Source of the DNA: Treponema sp.
Lineage (GTDB): Bacteria > Spirochaetota > Spirochaetia > Treponematales > Breznakiellaceae
Assembly (NCBI GenBank): GCA_031278025.1
Contig: JAITLF010000334.1
Location: 1-10,760 of the forward strand
Length of the DNA stretch: 10,760 bases
Direction: 5' to 3'
Shown here piece by piece: positions 5,274-10,760 of the stretch. The translations under genes were made by a program, and so were the position numbers. The first letter of the stretch is position 1. Every line of letters starts with the position of its first letter. A model generated the notes under the pieces. It saw only the letters and a program-made list of their open reading frames with translations, did no database searches and had not been told where the DNA came from.

Positions 5274-5797
5274 GGACTGCGGCGGCGGGCCGGGTTTGGG
5301 ACGCCATCGCCCGGCAGGTTGTCCGGACATTCCAGGAGGGCGGTAACCAGGGCTTCCACGCTCTGACCCTCGCCGGCGGGTCCCATGCCCTCGGCGGTTT
5401 TTCCCTTGACAAAAACAGAACCGGCATCCACCGCCAGTACGTCCGCCAGGGATGCGCGGATGGCCTCCCGGTACGGGAGGATGCGGGGCTTTTCGCAGAT
5501 AACCACGCAATCCAAGTTGACCAGATGCCAGCCCGCCTCCTGCGCCTTCTTATAGGCGGAACGGAGCAGGGCTAGGGAATCGGCATCTTTCCAGGCGGGG
5601 TCCGACGGCGGGTAGAGTTCCCCGATGTCGCCCAGGGCGGCGGCCCCCAGAAGGGCGTCGGTAACCGCGTGGGCCAGGACATCGCCGTCAGAGTGGCCCA
5701 GTTCGCCTTTTTCCGAAGGAATCTCGACACCCCCCAGAAGGAAGCGGCGGCCACGTACCATGCGGTGAAGGTCCCAGCCCAAGCCGGTGCGGATCAT
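5270..5797 (-). CDS. ispF: 2-C-methyl-D-erythritol 2,4-cyclodiphosphate synthase
   Basis: This 175-residue enzyme is the IspF step of the MEP isoprenoid pathway, cyclising CDP-ME 2-phosphate and releasing CMP. Seen directly: the metal-binding D9-L-H11 of GLGWDLHRM, the third His ligand and active-site region GHSDGDVLAHAVTDALLGAA, then LGDIGELYP, and KGKTAEGMG near the C-terminus at the position of the canonical TTE motif. The last 17 or so residues (after VTALLE) exceed the usual family length. Its ATG overlaps the ispD stop by 4 bases and its stop overlaps the nth start by 4 bases, so three genes are coupled in series. In T. pallidum, as I recall, IspD and IspF are one fused protein; here they are separate. 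Confidence 0.96.
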   Translation of the reverse strand: MIRTGLGWDLHRMVRGRRFLLGGVEIPSEKGELGHSDGDVLAHAVTDALLGAAALGDIGELYPPSDPAWKDADSLALLRSAYKKAQEAGWHLVNLDCVVICEKPRILPYREAIRASLADVLAVDAGSVFVKGKTAEGMGPAGEGQSVEALVTALLECPDNLPGDGVPNPARRRSP

Positions 5798-6552
5798 GGG
5801 GCAAGGTCCTCCGGAAAGGTGATCTTCCGGTTGGCCGGGGAGCCGGGAATGGCCGCCACCGGACCCTGAAATTCGCCCCAGACTTCGGCGTCATCCGTGT
5901 AATCCCGGCCATCCCGCTCCTCCCGAAAGGCGGCCTGTTCATGGGCCCGGAGTATGGCGGGGTAGGCAAAGGACTGAGGGGTCTGAGCGGTCCCAATCCG
6001 GGCGCGGATAAGGTGGCGGGCGATAAAACCGGCGTCATCCAGTTCCTTGGGGGTCTCGGTAAGGGGGAGCAGGGGGATTACCGCCTGGTGCTGCATAACG
6101 GCGTCTATCACTCCCTCAATAAGGGCCCCATCCAGCCAGGGACGGGCGCCGTCGTGGATAAGCACATACGCCGGATTCCAGGAAGCAAGGAAGGCGAGGG
6201 CCTGGTGGACAGAGGCGCGGCGCGTAGAACCGCCGCGTATAAAACGGACCGGGGGATACCGGGACGGTCCCGGTGCAAAAAGCAAAGGAGGCAGGCAGGC
6301 GCGGGCCAATTCTTCACCGGACGCCGGATCTTCGGGGACAGTAACGGCGATAAGGCCGATGCGCGGGGAGACGGCAAAGGCCAGGACTGCGGCGCCTAAA
6401 ACCGTAAGCGCCGTACCACCAGGACCAAGCCGTTGCGGGATCAAAGGACGATATTCTTTTTTAAGGCCCCCGCCCCCGCCCCCCATGCGGCGGGAAGAAC
6501 CTGCCGCCGTGATGATTGCGGCGATACGCGGGGAGACCGGGGTGCTTTCCAT
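5794..6552 (-). CDS. ispD: 2-C-methyl-D-erythritol 4-phosphate cytidylyltransferase
   Basis: This 252-residue enzyme makes CDP-methylerythritol from CTP and MEP in the MEP pathway. Motifs in order: AAGSSRRMG (16-24), the CTP-binding loop ending in KKEYRPL (31-37); GGSTRRASVHQAL; VLIHDGARP; PLTETPKELD; AQTPQSFAY; and YTDDAEVW. The loop between M23 and K32 contains six consecutive glycines encoded by a (GGGGGC)3 tract, about three residues longer than in E. coli. There is also a Pro/Gly-rich stretch near residues 38-47. The ATG at 6552 has no Shine-Dalgarno sequence and lies 15 bases after the carD stop, so expression probably depends on readthrough or reinitiation from carD. It overlaps ispF by 4 bases. 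Confidence 0.95.
   Translation of the reverse strand: MESTPVSPRIAAIITAAGSSRRMGGGGGGLKKEYRPLIPQRLGPGGTALTVLGAAVLAFAVSPRIGLIAVTVPEDPASGEELARACLPPLLFAPGPSRYPPVRFIRGGSTRRASVHQALAFLASWNPAYVLIHDGARPWLDGALIEGVIDAVMQHQAVIPLLPLTETPKELDDAGFIARHLIRARIGTAQTPQSFAYPAILRAHEQAAFREERDGRDYTDDAEVWGEFQGPVAAIPGSPANRKITFPEDLAP
6467..6484 (-). repeat. Hexanucleotide repeat (GGGGGC)3 in ispD
   Basis: Read on the minus strand, three tandem GGGGGC units follow the Met23 codon of ispD and encode six glycines. Gain or loss of whole units would add or remove Gly-Gly pairs without a frameshift. Slippage within one G-run would shift the frame and abolish IspD. Confidence 0.85.
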
Positions 6553-6567
6553 GTAAAAATCGGGGGG

Positions 6568-7092
6568 TTACTTCGCTTCGAGGCGGTTAAAAATCAGCGT
6601 TTCCACCTCTTCTTTGGGCTTCTGAAGGGAAAAGGCAATTTCGTCTTCCAGAAGTTTCAGGGCGCTGTCGTACAGTTTCCGCTCCAGGATGGGCAACTCT
6701 TTGACTTTACTGCGGTGATAGAGCGACCGCACGATAGCGGCAATATCCATAACGCTGCCCTTCTTCAGGAGATCCAAATTCAGCTGATACCGGAGCTTCC
6801 AATCAGAAGGGATAGGTTCGAAATCTTCGCCGATCAGGTTCAGGGCTCTTTCGGCTTCATCATGCGGAACAATGGCCCGGATACCCAGTTCTCCCGCTTT
6901 TTCAACCGGAACCATGATGGTCATATCCGAAACCTCAAGGTAAATCACATAGTACAGGACTTTTTTATTTTTGAATTCCTTGGTATTGATAGCCTTAATA
7001 ATTCCCACGCCCTGGCTGGGATACACTACTTGCTGGTCAACGCAAAACGCCGGCGGTATATCTGGCTGAATGTCTATCACCGTATTATCCAT
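6568..7092 (-). CDS. carD: CarD/CdnL-family RNA polymerase-binding transcription regulator
   Basis: From the ATG at 7092 the product is 174 residues. The N-terminal RNA polymerase-interacting domain is recognisable in FCVDQQVVYPSQGVGIIKAI and YYVIYLEVSDMTIMVPVEKA. The C-terminal helical DNA-binding domain follows, with the family's conserved Trp in SDWKLRYQ and the helix continuing as LDLLKKGSVMDIAAIVRSLYHR. CarD proteins bind the polymerase beta subunit and stabilise the open complex at rRNA and other promoters. A TTG at 7110 would add six residues, but ATG 7092 is preferred because a TATATT box (7105-7100) lies between the two. No ribosome binding site is visible. It is the first gene of the carD-ispD-ispF-nth run, with 15 bases to ispD. 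Confidence 0.93.
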   Translation of the reverse strand: MDNTVIDIQPDIPPAFCVDQQVVYPSQGVGIIKAINTKEFKNKKVLYYVIYLEVSDMTIMVPVEKAGELGIRAIVPHDEAERALNLIGEDFEPIPSDWKLRYQLNLDLLKKGSVMDIAAIVRSLYHRSKVKELPILERKLYDSALKLLEDEIAFSLQKPKEEVETLIFNRLEAK

Positions 7093-7099
7093 TGTTGGT

Positions 7100-7105
7100 A
7101 ATATA
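7100..7105 (-). promoter_or_regulatory. Candidate -10 box of carD
   Basis: TATATT (5 of 6) on the minus strand lies 7 bases before ATG 7092, so the predicted first transcribed base is next to the ATG. The -35 position (TAGCTT, 7128-7123) matches poorly. No Shine-Dalgarno sequence is present upstream of the ATG. The call is weak alone, but it fits the same pattern seen at three other genes in this window. Confidence 0.3.
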
Positions 7106-7167
7106 CTCAAAAAATCAATTTTAAGCTACTCCTTTAACCGGGCGGGCGCATGAACCTATTCCTGAAC

Positions 7168-7194
7168 GGCCTCCTCCGCCGTTGCGGGAGGAGC
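7168..7194 (-). other. Bulged GC-rich hairpin between oppA-like gene and carD
   Basis: GGCCTCCTCCGC and GCGGGAGGAGCC pair over 11 base pairs with two single-base bulges around a CGTT loop. No T-run follows on either strand. Its place between the two genes suggests an RNA-stability or partial-termination role, but nothing in the sequence proves it. Confidence 0.35.
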
Positions 7195-7240
7195 CTCCGA
7201 AAGTTCCAAAGGAGGGACGGATGGGGAAGAGAAAAGACGC

Positions 7241-7254
7241 GCCGGTTGGCCGGC
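7241..7254 (-). terminator. Weak terminator-like hairpin after the oppA-like gene
   Basis: On the minus strand GCCGG-CCAA-CCGGC lies 20 bases after the TAA at 7277-7275 and is followed by GCGTCTTTTC. The stem is short and the T-tract is interrupted, so termination would be leaky at best. Confidence 0.3.
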
Positions 7255-7274
7255 TGTTTTATGGAAGGATGATT

Positions 7275-8960
7275 TTAATTCGTTCCCCAGGCGATTCCCG
7301 GCAGGGGCTTGAACGCCTTGAACGCCAGATACTTGAAGGGATGGATGTCCAGGGCGTTGGGGAACCAGCCTTCCAGCTCGCCCATATCCACCATGTTCAG
7401 GGCAGAGCTAAAGGAGATGGGCAGGACGGTTCCCCGGTCCAGGAGGAGTTTTTCCGCTTCCGCCAGGGTTTTCAAGCGCGTTTCCCCATCTTCGGTCATG
7501 GACCGGTCTATCAGCGCCTCGTAATCCGCATCGTTAAACCGGGAGTCGTTCAGGTTGGAATCCCTCCGCCACATTTGAAGGAAGGTATAGGGGTCCGCAA
7601 AGTCCCCTATCCAGGTAGAAAATCCAACTTCGTAATCGTTCTCTTTCAGGGACCGGAAGTATTGGCCGTAGGGAACAACATCAATTTTTACGGTCAGCCC
7701 CAGTTCCCGGATCCAGGTGGCGGCCATAAGGCCCCCGATCCGCGCCGCTTCGGAAGACGGGGTCAGGCGTATCACCAGCTCCGGAAGCCCCGCTCCACCG
7801 GGGTATCCCGCTTCGGCTAAAAGCCGCTTTGCGTCTTCCACCGCAGGCTCCTCAAACCCCGCAACCTCTGGGTAACCCGGCAGCCGGTAGATCAGCGTCT
7901 TGGCCGGAAGATAGAAACCTTCCCGTAGCTGCTCCCAGGGCAGGGAAATCGAAAGCGCCCTGCGTACCCGGTAATCGTTCCAGGGGGCTTTGGCGGATCG
8001 GATGAAATAGTAATGGGTGGCAAACAGGGCATTCACCACGATGCCGCTCCGGTCCGTCAGGGTGTCAATGTTTATGTCCCCCGAAACCCATCGGGCTTCC
8101 CCGGAATTCCAGTACGACGTAGATTCATCCCGGTCCTCCGTATACCGGCAGATGAGTTTGTTGAGCGCCACCCGTGACGCATCCCAATAACGGGGATTCT
8201 TTTCCATGACAAGGACGTTTTCTTCCCGCCCGGTGATATAAAACGGCCCGTTGGACACCGGCGGCTCAACCGACCAGTCCCCCTTGTTGAGCATGGAGGG
8301 ATGAATGGGACTGAAGGAATGATGGCAGAGCATGGCCGGAAAGAAAGATGCCGGGGAATTGAGGCGCACTATCAGGGTCCTGCTGTCAGGCGTTTCTATC
8401 CCCACACGCTTGGGATCGGAAAGAAGGCCGGTACGGTAATCCTTTGCCCCGGCTATGATGTCAAAGAGGGAAGAATAGGGGGAATCCCGCCTGGGGGACA
8501 ACAGGGAAAGCCAAGCGGCGCGGAAATCCCCGGAGTTGACCGCGTCCCCGTTCCAGTATTCGGCCTCCGCCCGCAGGGTAAAGGTCCATACCTTCTTATC
8601 ATCCGAAAGCTCCCATTTTTCGGCCGCCGCGGGGATTGGTTCCATCGTGAAGGGATGATAGGAAAAGAGGCCCTCGTATAAGGCGGTAAAAACCTGAGCC
8701 TCGCTGGCAAGGTAGGATTTCCGGAAGTCCAGCTCCACCGTTTCGCTGAAAAAAACCATCGTAAGTTCGTCCCGGTTCACGATGTCCGGCCTAGGTTCCG
8801 CGGCAAGCGGCCCGCTGTCTTCAGGCACGGAAGGCTCAGGCGGGCGCGCCCCCTGTTCCGTACCGTCCGCAGGCGGGCGTACCGGCGAAGGATTCCCGGC
8901 GCAGCCGATGAGGCCGGCGGTCATAATAATAACGACAATACTTCCGAAAGCCCTTTTCAT
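7275..8960 (-). CDS. Peptide ABC transporter substrate-binding lipoprotein (OppA/DppA family)
   Basis: This 561-residue protein has a lipoprotein signal: K2-R3, a hydrophobic core, then the lipobox L17-I-G-C20, so it is probably anchored by Cys20. A Pro/Glu-rich linker (about 21-60) leads into the SBP_bac_5 domain. The signature AEKWELSDDKKVWTFTLRA followed by AEYWNGDAVNSGDF is typical of extracytoplasmic oligopeptide binders, as is the C-terminal SRFNDADYEALID. It would deliver peptides (or possibly other small ligands) to an Opp/Dpp permease, but no permease or ATPase genes are adjacent. AGGGGG (8970-8965) is a good ribosome binding site 4 bases before the ATG and overlaps the stop region of the upstream gene, so the two are cotranscribed. 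The exact ligand, and hence the gene symbol, cannot be assigned. Confidence 0.93.
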   Translation of the reverse strand: MKRAFGSIVVIIMTAGLIGCAGNPSPVRPPADGTEQGARPPEPSVPEDSGPLAAEPRPDIVNRDELTMVFFSETVELDFRKSYLASEAQVFTALYEGLFSYHPFTMEPIPAAAEKWELSDDKKVWTFTLRAEAEYWNGDAVNSGDFRAAWLSLLSPRRDSPYSSLFDIIAGAKDYRTGLLSDPKRVGIETPDSRTLIVRLNSPASFFPAMLCHHSFSPIHPSMLNKGDWSVEPPVSNGPFYITGREENVLVMEKNPRYWDASRVALNKLICRYTEDRDESTSYWNSGEARWVSGDINIDTLTDRSGIVVNALFATHYYFIRSAKAPWNDYRVRRALSISLPWEQLREGFYLPAKTLIYRLPGYPEVAGFEEPAVEDAKRLLAEAGYPGGAGLPELVIRLTPSSEAARIGGLMAATWIRELGLTVKIDVVPYGQYFRSLKENDYEVGFSTWIGDFADPYTFLQMWRRDSNLNDSRFNDADYEALIDRSMTEDGETRLKTLAEAEKLLLDRGTVLPISFSSALNMVDMGELEGWFPNALDIHPFKYLAFKAFKPLPGIAWGTN

Positions 8961-8964
8961 GGAT

Positions 8965-8996
8965 CCCCCTACGCCCTGGAACCGATTCCAAGGCGT
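8965..8996 (-). promoter_or_regulatory. Intercistronic stem-loop and ribosome binding site ahead of the oppA-like gene
   Basis: On the minus strand the last codons of the coiled-coil gene form an 11-base stem with one mismatch (arms 8996-8986 and 8981-8971, loop TCGG). It ends at the TAG stop and directly precedes AGGGGG (8970-8965) and ATG 8960. Ribosomes finishing the upstream gene would melt it, so translation of the lipoprotein may be linked to that of its partner. Confidence 0.45.
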
Positions 8997-10366
8997 TTTA
9001 ACTGCTCTTCTTCTTCTTTTTGGGCGCTGTAGTCATGCCGTTTGCGGTTTGCGTTGGCGATGGCGGTTTTCATAGATCCCAATTCGGGTTTGATCCCTTT
9101 AACCTTACTCCGGTCTTCCTTGTCTACCACGGTCTTAAAAAAATCGTCCAGGGCGGACAGGGTCTTATGCAAAGATTGGACCTCCTGGATATTTCTTTCC
9201 AGGATTGCGAGTATCTGGGCCTCTTCCATAGCCTCAAATTTGGCCAAACCGCCCCCCCGGTTATTGAAGCTCTGAAGCAAACTGATTTTTTGGTCCATCG
9301 TATTTTTCAGAGCGTTGAGGTTCACATTTTCCCTGACTTTTACCGCCCGCAGGCTATCAAAATATTCAACCTCGTAGACAACCGGTTCAGGCTCCTTTTG
9401 CAGCAACCGCCGCAGCATCTCTATGAGTTTCTCGTAAAAATTTTTCCGCCGGTTTTCAAGGAGATCGGCGTTTTCGGCAACCTTGCCGGATATCTCGGCG
9501 AGGGTCGACCCGGCGCCCCCCAGGCAAAATATCCCCCCTATCAAAACAGTCTTCAAAGGAATCGAGGGTTTCGTGATTTTCGCCGAGGCATCGGGAACCG
9601 CAATCTTTTTCAGGACCAGCGCCCGGAGCTTTTCGGCGTCATCGGAATAATCTTCCTGTATAACCTCTTCCACCAGCTCGGCGTAGAAGGGCTGTCCGGG
9701 CATAAGCGCGCCAAATCTCTTTTTGATCTGCGCTATTTGGGCGGCATCCGCCGGCTGCATGACGCCGGTTATTTTTTCCCGCACGTCCATCTTGTAGGTT
9801 TCCCGGATATAATCAACCACCACTTTCAAATAACCCATGATGGCGCCGGTAGCCCGGTACAGATCGGCCAAAGCCTGGTTGATGACATTCCCGGTTAGGG
9901 GATCCGTCCCCTGCCGCGCCTGGGCGATCATCACAACCATAGCGTTGGTATTCGAGGAAGCGTGGTTGTCCGCGATGAGACGAGCCCAGTCTATGTATTT
10001 AACCAGTCCGAGAATTCGTTTAATCTTCTCGACCGAGAGGGAGTCAAGGCTGATTTGATAAAAATTCACAAGAAAATCAAGCTGGTTGTCAAATTGAGCA
10101 AGACGTATGCTCATTTTGGCTACCCGCTCCGTCTCTGGAAAAGGACTTGTGTCGGGGACTTCAATGTCCGCAACCTTTACATCCTGTTTATAGGGGTCCT
10201 CATCAAGGATTCTTCGTTTAAGGAACAAAGAAAAAAGGGAGGAGAACGCGTCATGAAAAGTACGGAATTCCTCTTTTAACTGAGGTAATTCGGACTTTTC
10301 CAGCCATTGCTGCCGCGCCTGAAGGACTTCCGCGAGTTTTTGATGATATTCAATTAATTCCGTCAT
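8969..10366 (-). CDS. Conserved coiled-coil protein of unknown function
   Basis: I do not recognise a named family. The 465-residue product is highly charged and mainly helical. There is an N-terminal helical part (1-60), a central region rich in helices (85-250), and a short hydrophobic Gly-rich segment VLIGGIFCLGGAGSTL (274-289) that is too weak to be a sure membrane span. A C-terminal stretch with coiled-coil character (about 295-460) ends in EEEEQLKRLG. There is no signal peptide, so it is probably cytoplasmic or peripherally membrane-bound. It is followed after 8 bases by the oppA-like lipoprotein gene, which shares its transcript. The ATG at 10366 has no Shine-Dalgarno sequence, and a promoter-like pair sits immediately upstream. 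Proteins of this size and composition are common as lineage-specific structural or scaffold proteins in treponemes; that is only an analogy. Confidence 0.8.
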   Translation of the reverse strand: MTELIEYHQKLAEVLQARQQWLEKSELPQLKEEFRTFHDAFSSLFSLFLKRRILDEDPYKQDVKVADIEVPDTSPFPETERVAKMSIRLAQFDNQLDFLVNFYQISLDSLSVEKIKRILGLVKYIDWARLIADNHASSNTNAMVVMIAQARQGTDPLTGNVINQALADLYRATGAIMGYLKVVVDYIRETYKMDVREKITGVMQPADAAQIAQIKKRFGALMPGQPFYAELVEEVIQEDYSDDAEKLRALVLKKIAVPDASAKITKPSIPLKTVLIGGIFCLGGAGSTLAEISGKVAENADLLENRRKNFYEKLIEMLRRLLQKEPEPVVYEVEYFDSLRAVKVRENVNLNALKNTMDQKISLLQSFNNRGGGLAKFEAMEEAQILAILERNIQEVQSLHKTLSALDDFFKTVVDKEDRSKVKGIKPELGSMKTAIANANRKRHDYSAQKEEEEQLKRLGIGSRA

Positions 10367-10373
10367 TGACGTG

Positions 10374-10402
10374 AGTATGCTATAAAAAACAAATTAAGGC
10401 AA
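10374..10402 (-). promoter_or_regulatory. Candidate promoter of the coiled-coil protein / oppA-like operon
   Basis: On the minus strand TTGCCT (10402-10397, 4 of 6) and CATACT (10379-10374, 4 of 6) are separated by exactly 17 bases, most of them A/T. The predicted start of transcription is at about 10367, one base before the ATG, which again implies a leaderless message. Confidence 0.4.
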
Positions 10403-10417
10403 CTCGGAGCAGGAGCC

Positions 10418-10458
10418 GGGGCGCCGCCCGCACCTCGCGGGGCTCCGCCCCGCGTGGG
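10418..10458. repeat. GC-rich palindromic repeat related to the block at 200-312
   Basis: CGCGGGGC (10436-10443), loop TCC and GCCCCGCG (10447-10454) form a perfect 8-base-pair stem. Its inner 17 bases match 201-217 with a single loop difference. Bases 10418-10429 are the reverse complement of 301-312. On the minus strand the element lies directly after the stop of the right-edge gene, so it may also end or stabilise that transcript; no T-run follows immediately. Confidence 0.65.
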
Positions 10459-10760
10459 TTACCCGATGACCGCTTCCTCAACCGGGGACCAGGGGCCCAT
10501 CTCGCCTTTGCTGTTTTCGTAGCAGGTGGCGTAGTAGGCCGTCTTGCCCTTGTCTTCTTCCGTGTGCTGGACCACGTGGGAAGTTTTCCGGCTGAACCGG
10601 GAATTGGGGAGGCCGGCGCCGGACGCGGGCTTCTCGCCGCCTACCTGCCAGGCGTAGCGCACGCCGTAGGCGTCCTCCGGCTTGGAGTGGTCGCCGCGCT
10701 CCACGTTGAGGCCGCGTACCAGGTGTTCGTAGTGGTAGCGCGTGGTTTCCACCGCCGTGT
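10459..10760 (-). CDS. C-terminal part of a hypothetical protein (5' end outside the window)
   Basis: The frame is open from the right window edge to TAA at 10461-10459, giving about 100 residues. A GTG at 10752 is in frame, but sense codons continue upstream, so the gene probably begins outside the window. The C-terminal motif YYATCYENSKGEMGPWSP followed by VEEAVIG has the look of a beta-sandwich (fibronectin III-like) strand seen at the end of many uncharacterised bacterial proteins, where residues of the form Y-x-N-x-K-G-x-x-GPWS are common. The rest, with RYAWQVGGEKP and SRFSRKTSHVVQHT, gives no functional clue. The coding strand is very GC-rich at third positions. Confidence 0.7.
   Translation of the reverse strand, partial: TAVETTRYHYEHLVRGLNVERGDHSKPEDAYGVRYAWQVGGEKPASGAGLPNSRFSRKTSHVVQHTEEDKGKTAYYATCYENSKGEMGPWSPVEEAVIG

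Noticed and set aside
5274..5510. N-terminal extension of nth by 79 codons
   Set aside because: It lies wholly inside ispF in another frame, gives Pro/Arg/Gly-rich sequence without family similarity, and the ATGA overlap at 5273 is a normal coupled start.
6433..7101. 222-codon plus-strand frame antisense to carD and ispD
   Set aside because: It lies opposite a convincing CarD protein and the ispD start; the translation shows no domain.
7182..7820. 212-codon plus-strand frame antisense to the oppA-like gene
   Set aside because: It shadows a clear SBP_bac_5 protein and has no family signature or supporting ribosome binding site.
9020..9898. 292-codon plus-strand frame antisense to the coiled-coil gene
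   Set aside because: It is fully antisense to a 465-codon gene with coherent helical protein features. Long antisense frames are expected from the GC-rich third positions here, and it has no recognisable domain.
1..10760. CRISPR array, tRNA, rRNA, defence or toxin-antitoxin system
   Set aside because: No regularly spaced direct repeats, cloverleaf-like segments, or toxin/antitoxin or nuclease gene pairs were seen. Nth is an ordinary repair enzyme and the MerR gene has no toxin partner.

Overview
The window looks like chromosomal DNA from a relatively GC-rich treponeme of the termite-gut type (Treponema azotonutricium / T. primitia, Breznakiellaceae). This is a judgement from family content and composition, not from a search. 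It rests on the gene set (separate IspD and IspF, a CarD-family regulator, a 465-residue coiled-coil protein of treponemal character, a lipidated peptide-binding protein), the GC-rich coding regions, and the GC-rich palindromic intergenic repeats.

Layout. The left edge (1-84, minus) holds the first 28 codons of a probable transposase. It is followed by about 190 bases of GC-rich nested palindromes (140-332). Next is a plus-strand cluster of a TPR protein (409-960), a YmdB/TIGR00282-like metallophosphoesterase homologue that has lost most of its metal ligands (975-1835), and an RseC-family membrane protein (1832-2233). A MerR-family regulator (2318-2701) and a polytopic membrane protein (2790-3635) follow, probably on their own promoters. 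The rest is on the minus strand: a CTP-dependent polyprenol/lipid kinase (3668-4246); an AT-rich spacer; a tightly coupled set transcribed in the order carD (7092-6568), ispD (6552-5794), ispF (5797-5270), nth (5273-4539); then, upstream, a coiled-coil protein (10366-8969) followed by an oppA-like lipoprotein (8960-7275). At the right edge is the C-terminal part of a hypothetical protein (10760-10459), followed by a second, smaller GC-rich palindrome related to the one at the left edge.

How the genes fit together. ispD and ispF catalyse non-consecutive steps of the MEP isoprenoid pathway and overlap by 4 bases. ispF also overlaps nth by 4 bases, so isoprenoid synthesis, base-excision repair and the RNA-polymerase-binding regulator CarD appear to share one transcript. 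The lipid kinase lies downstream on the same strand and might act on isoprenoid alcohols, but this is only an inference. The TPR, phosphoesterase-like and RseC-like genes form a second translationally linked unit.

I see no defence island, CRISPR array, tRNA, rRNA or complete mobile element. The most unusual signals are the ligand-poor YmdB homologue, a perfect 14-base inverted repeat inside an insertion in nth, a (GGGGGC)3 tract in the substrate-binding loop of ispD, the GC-rich palindrome family, and four genes whose candidate -10 boxes sit so close to the ATG that leaderless transcripts are predicted.
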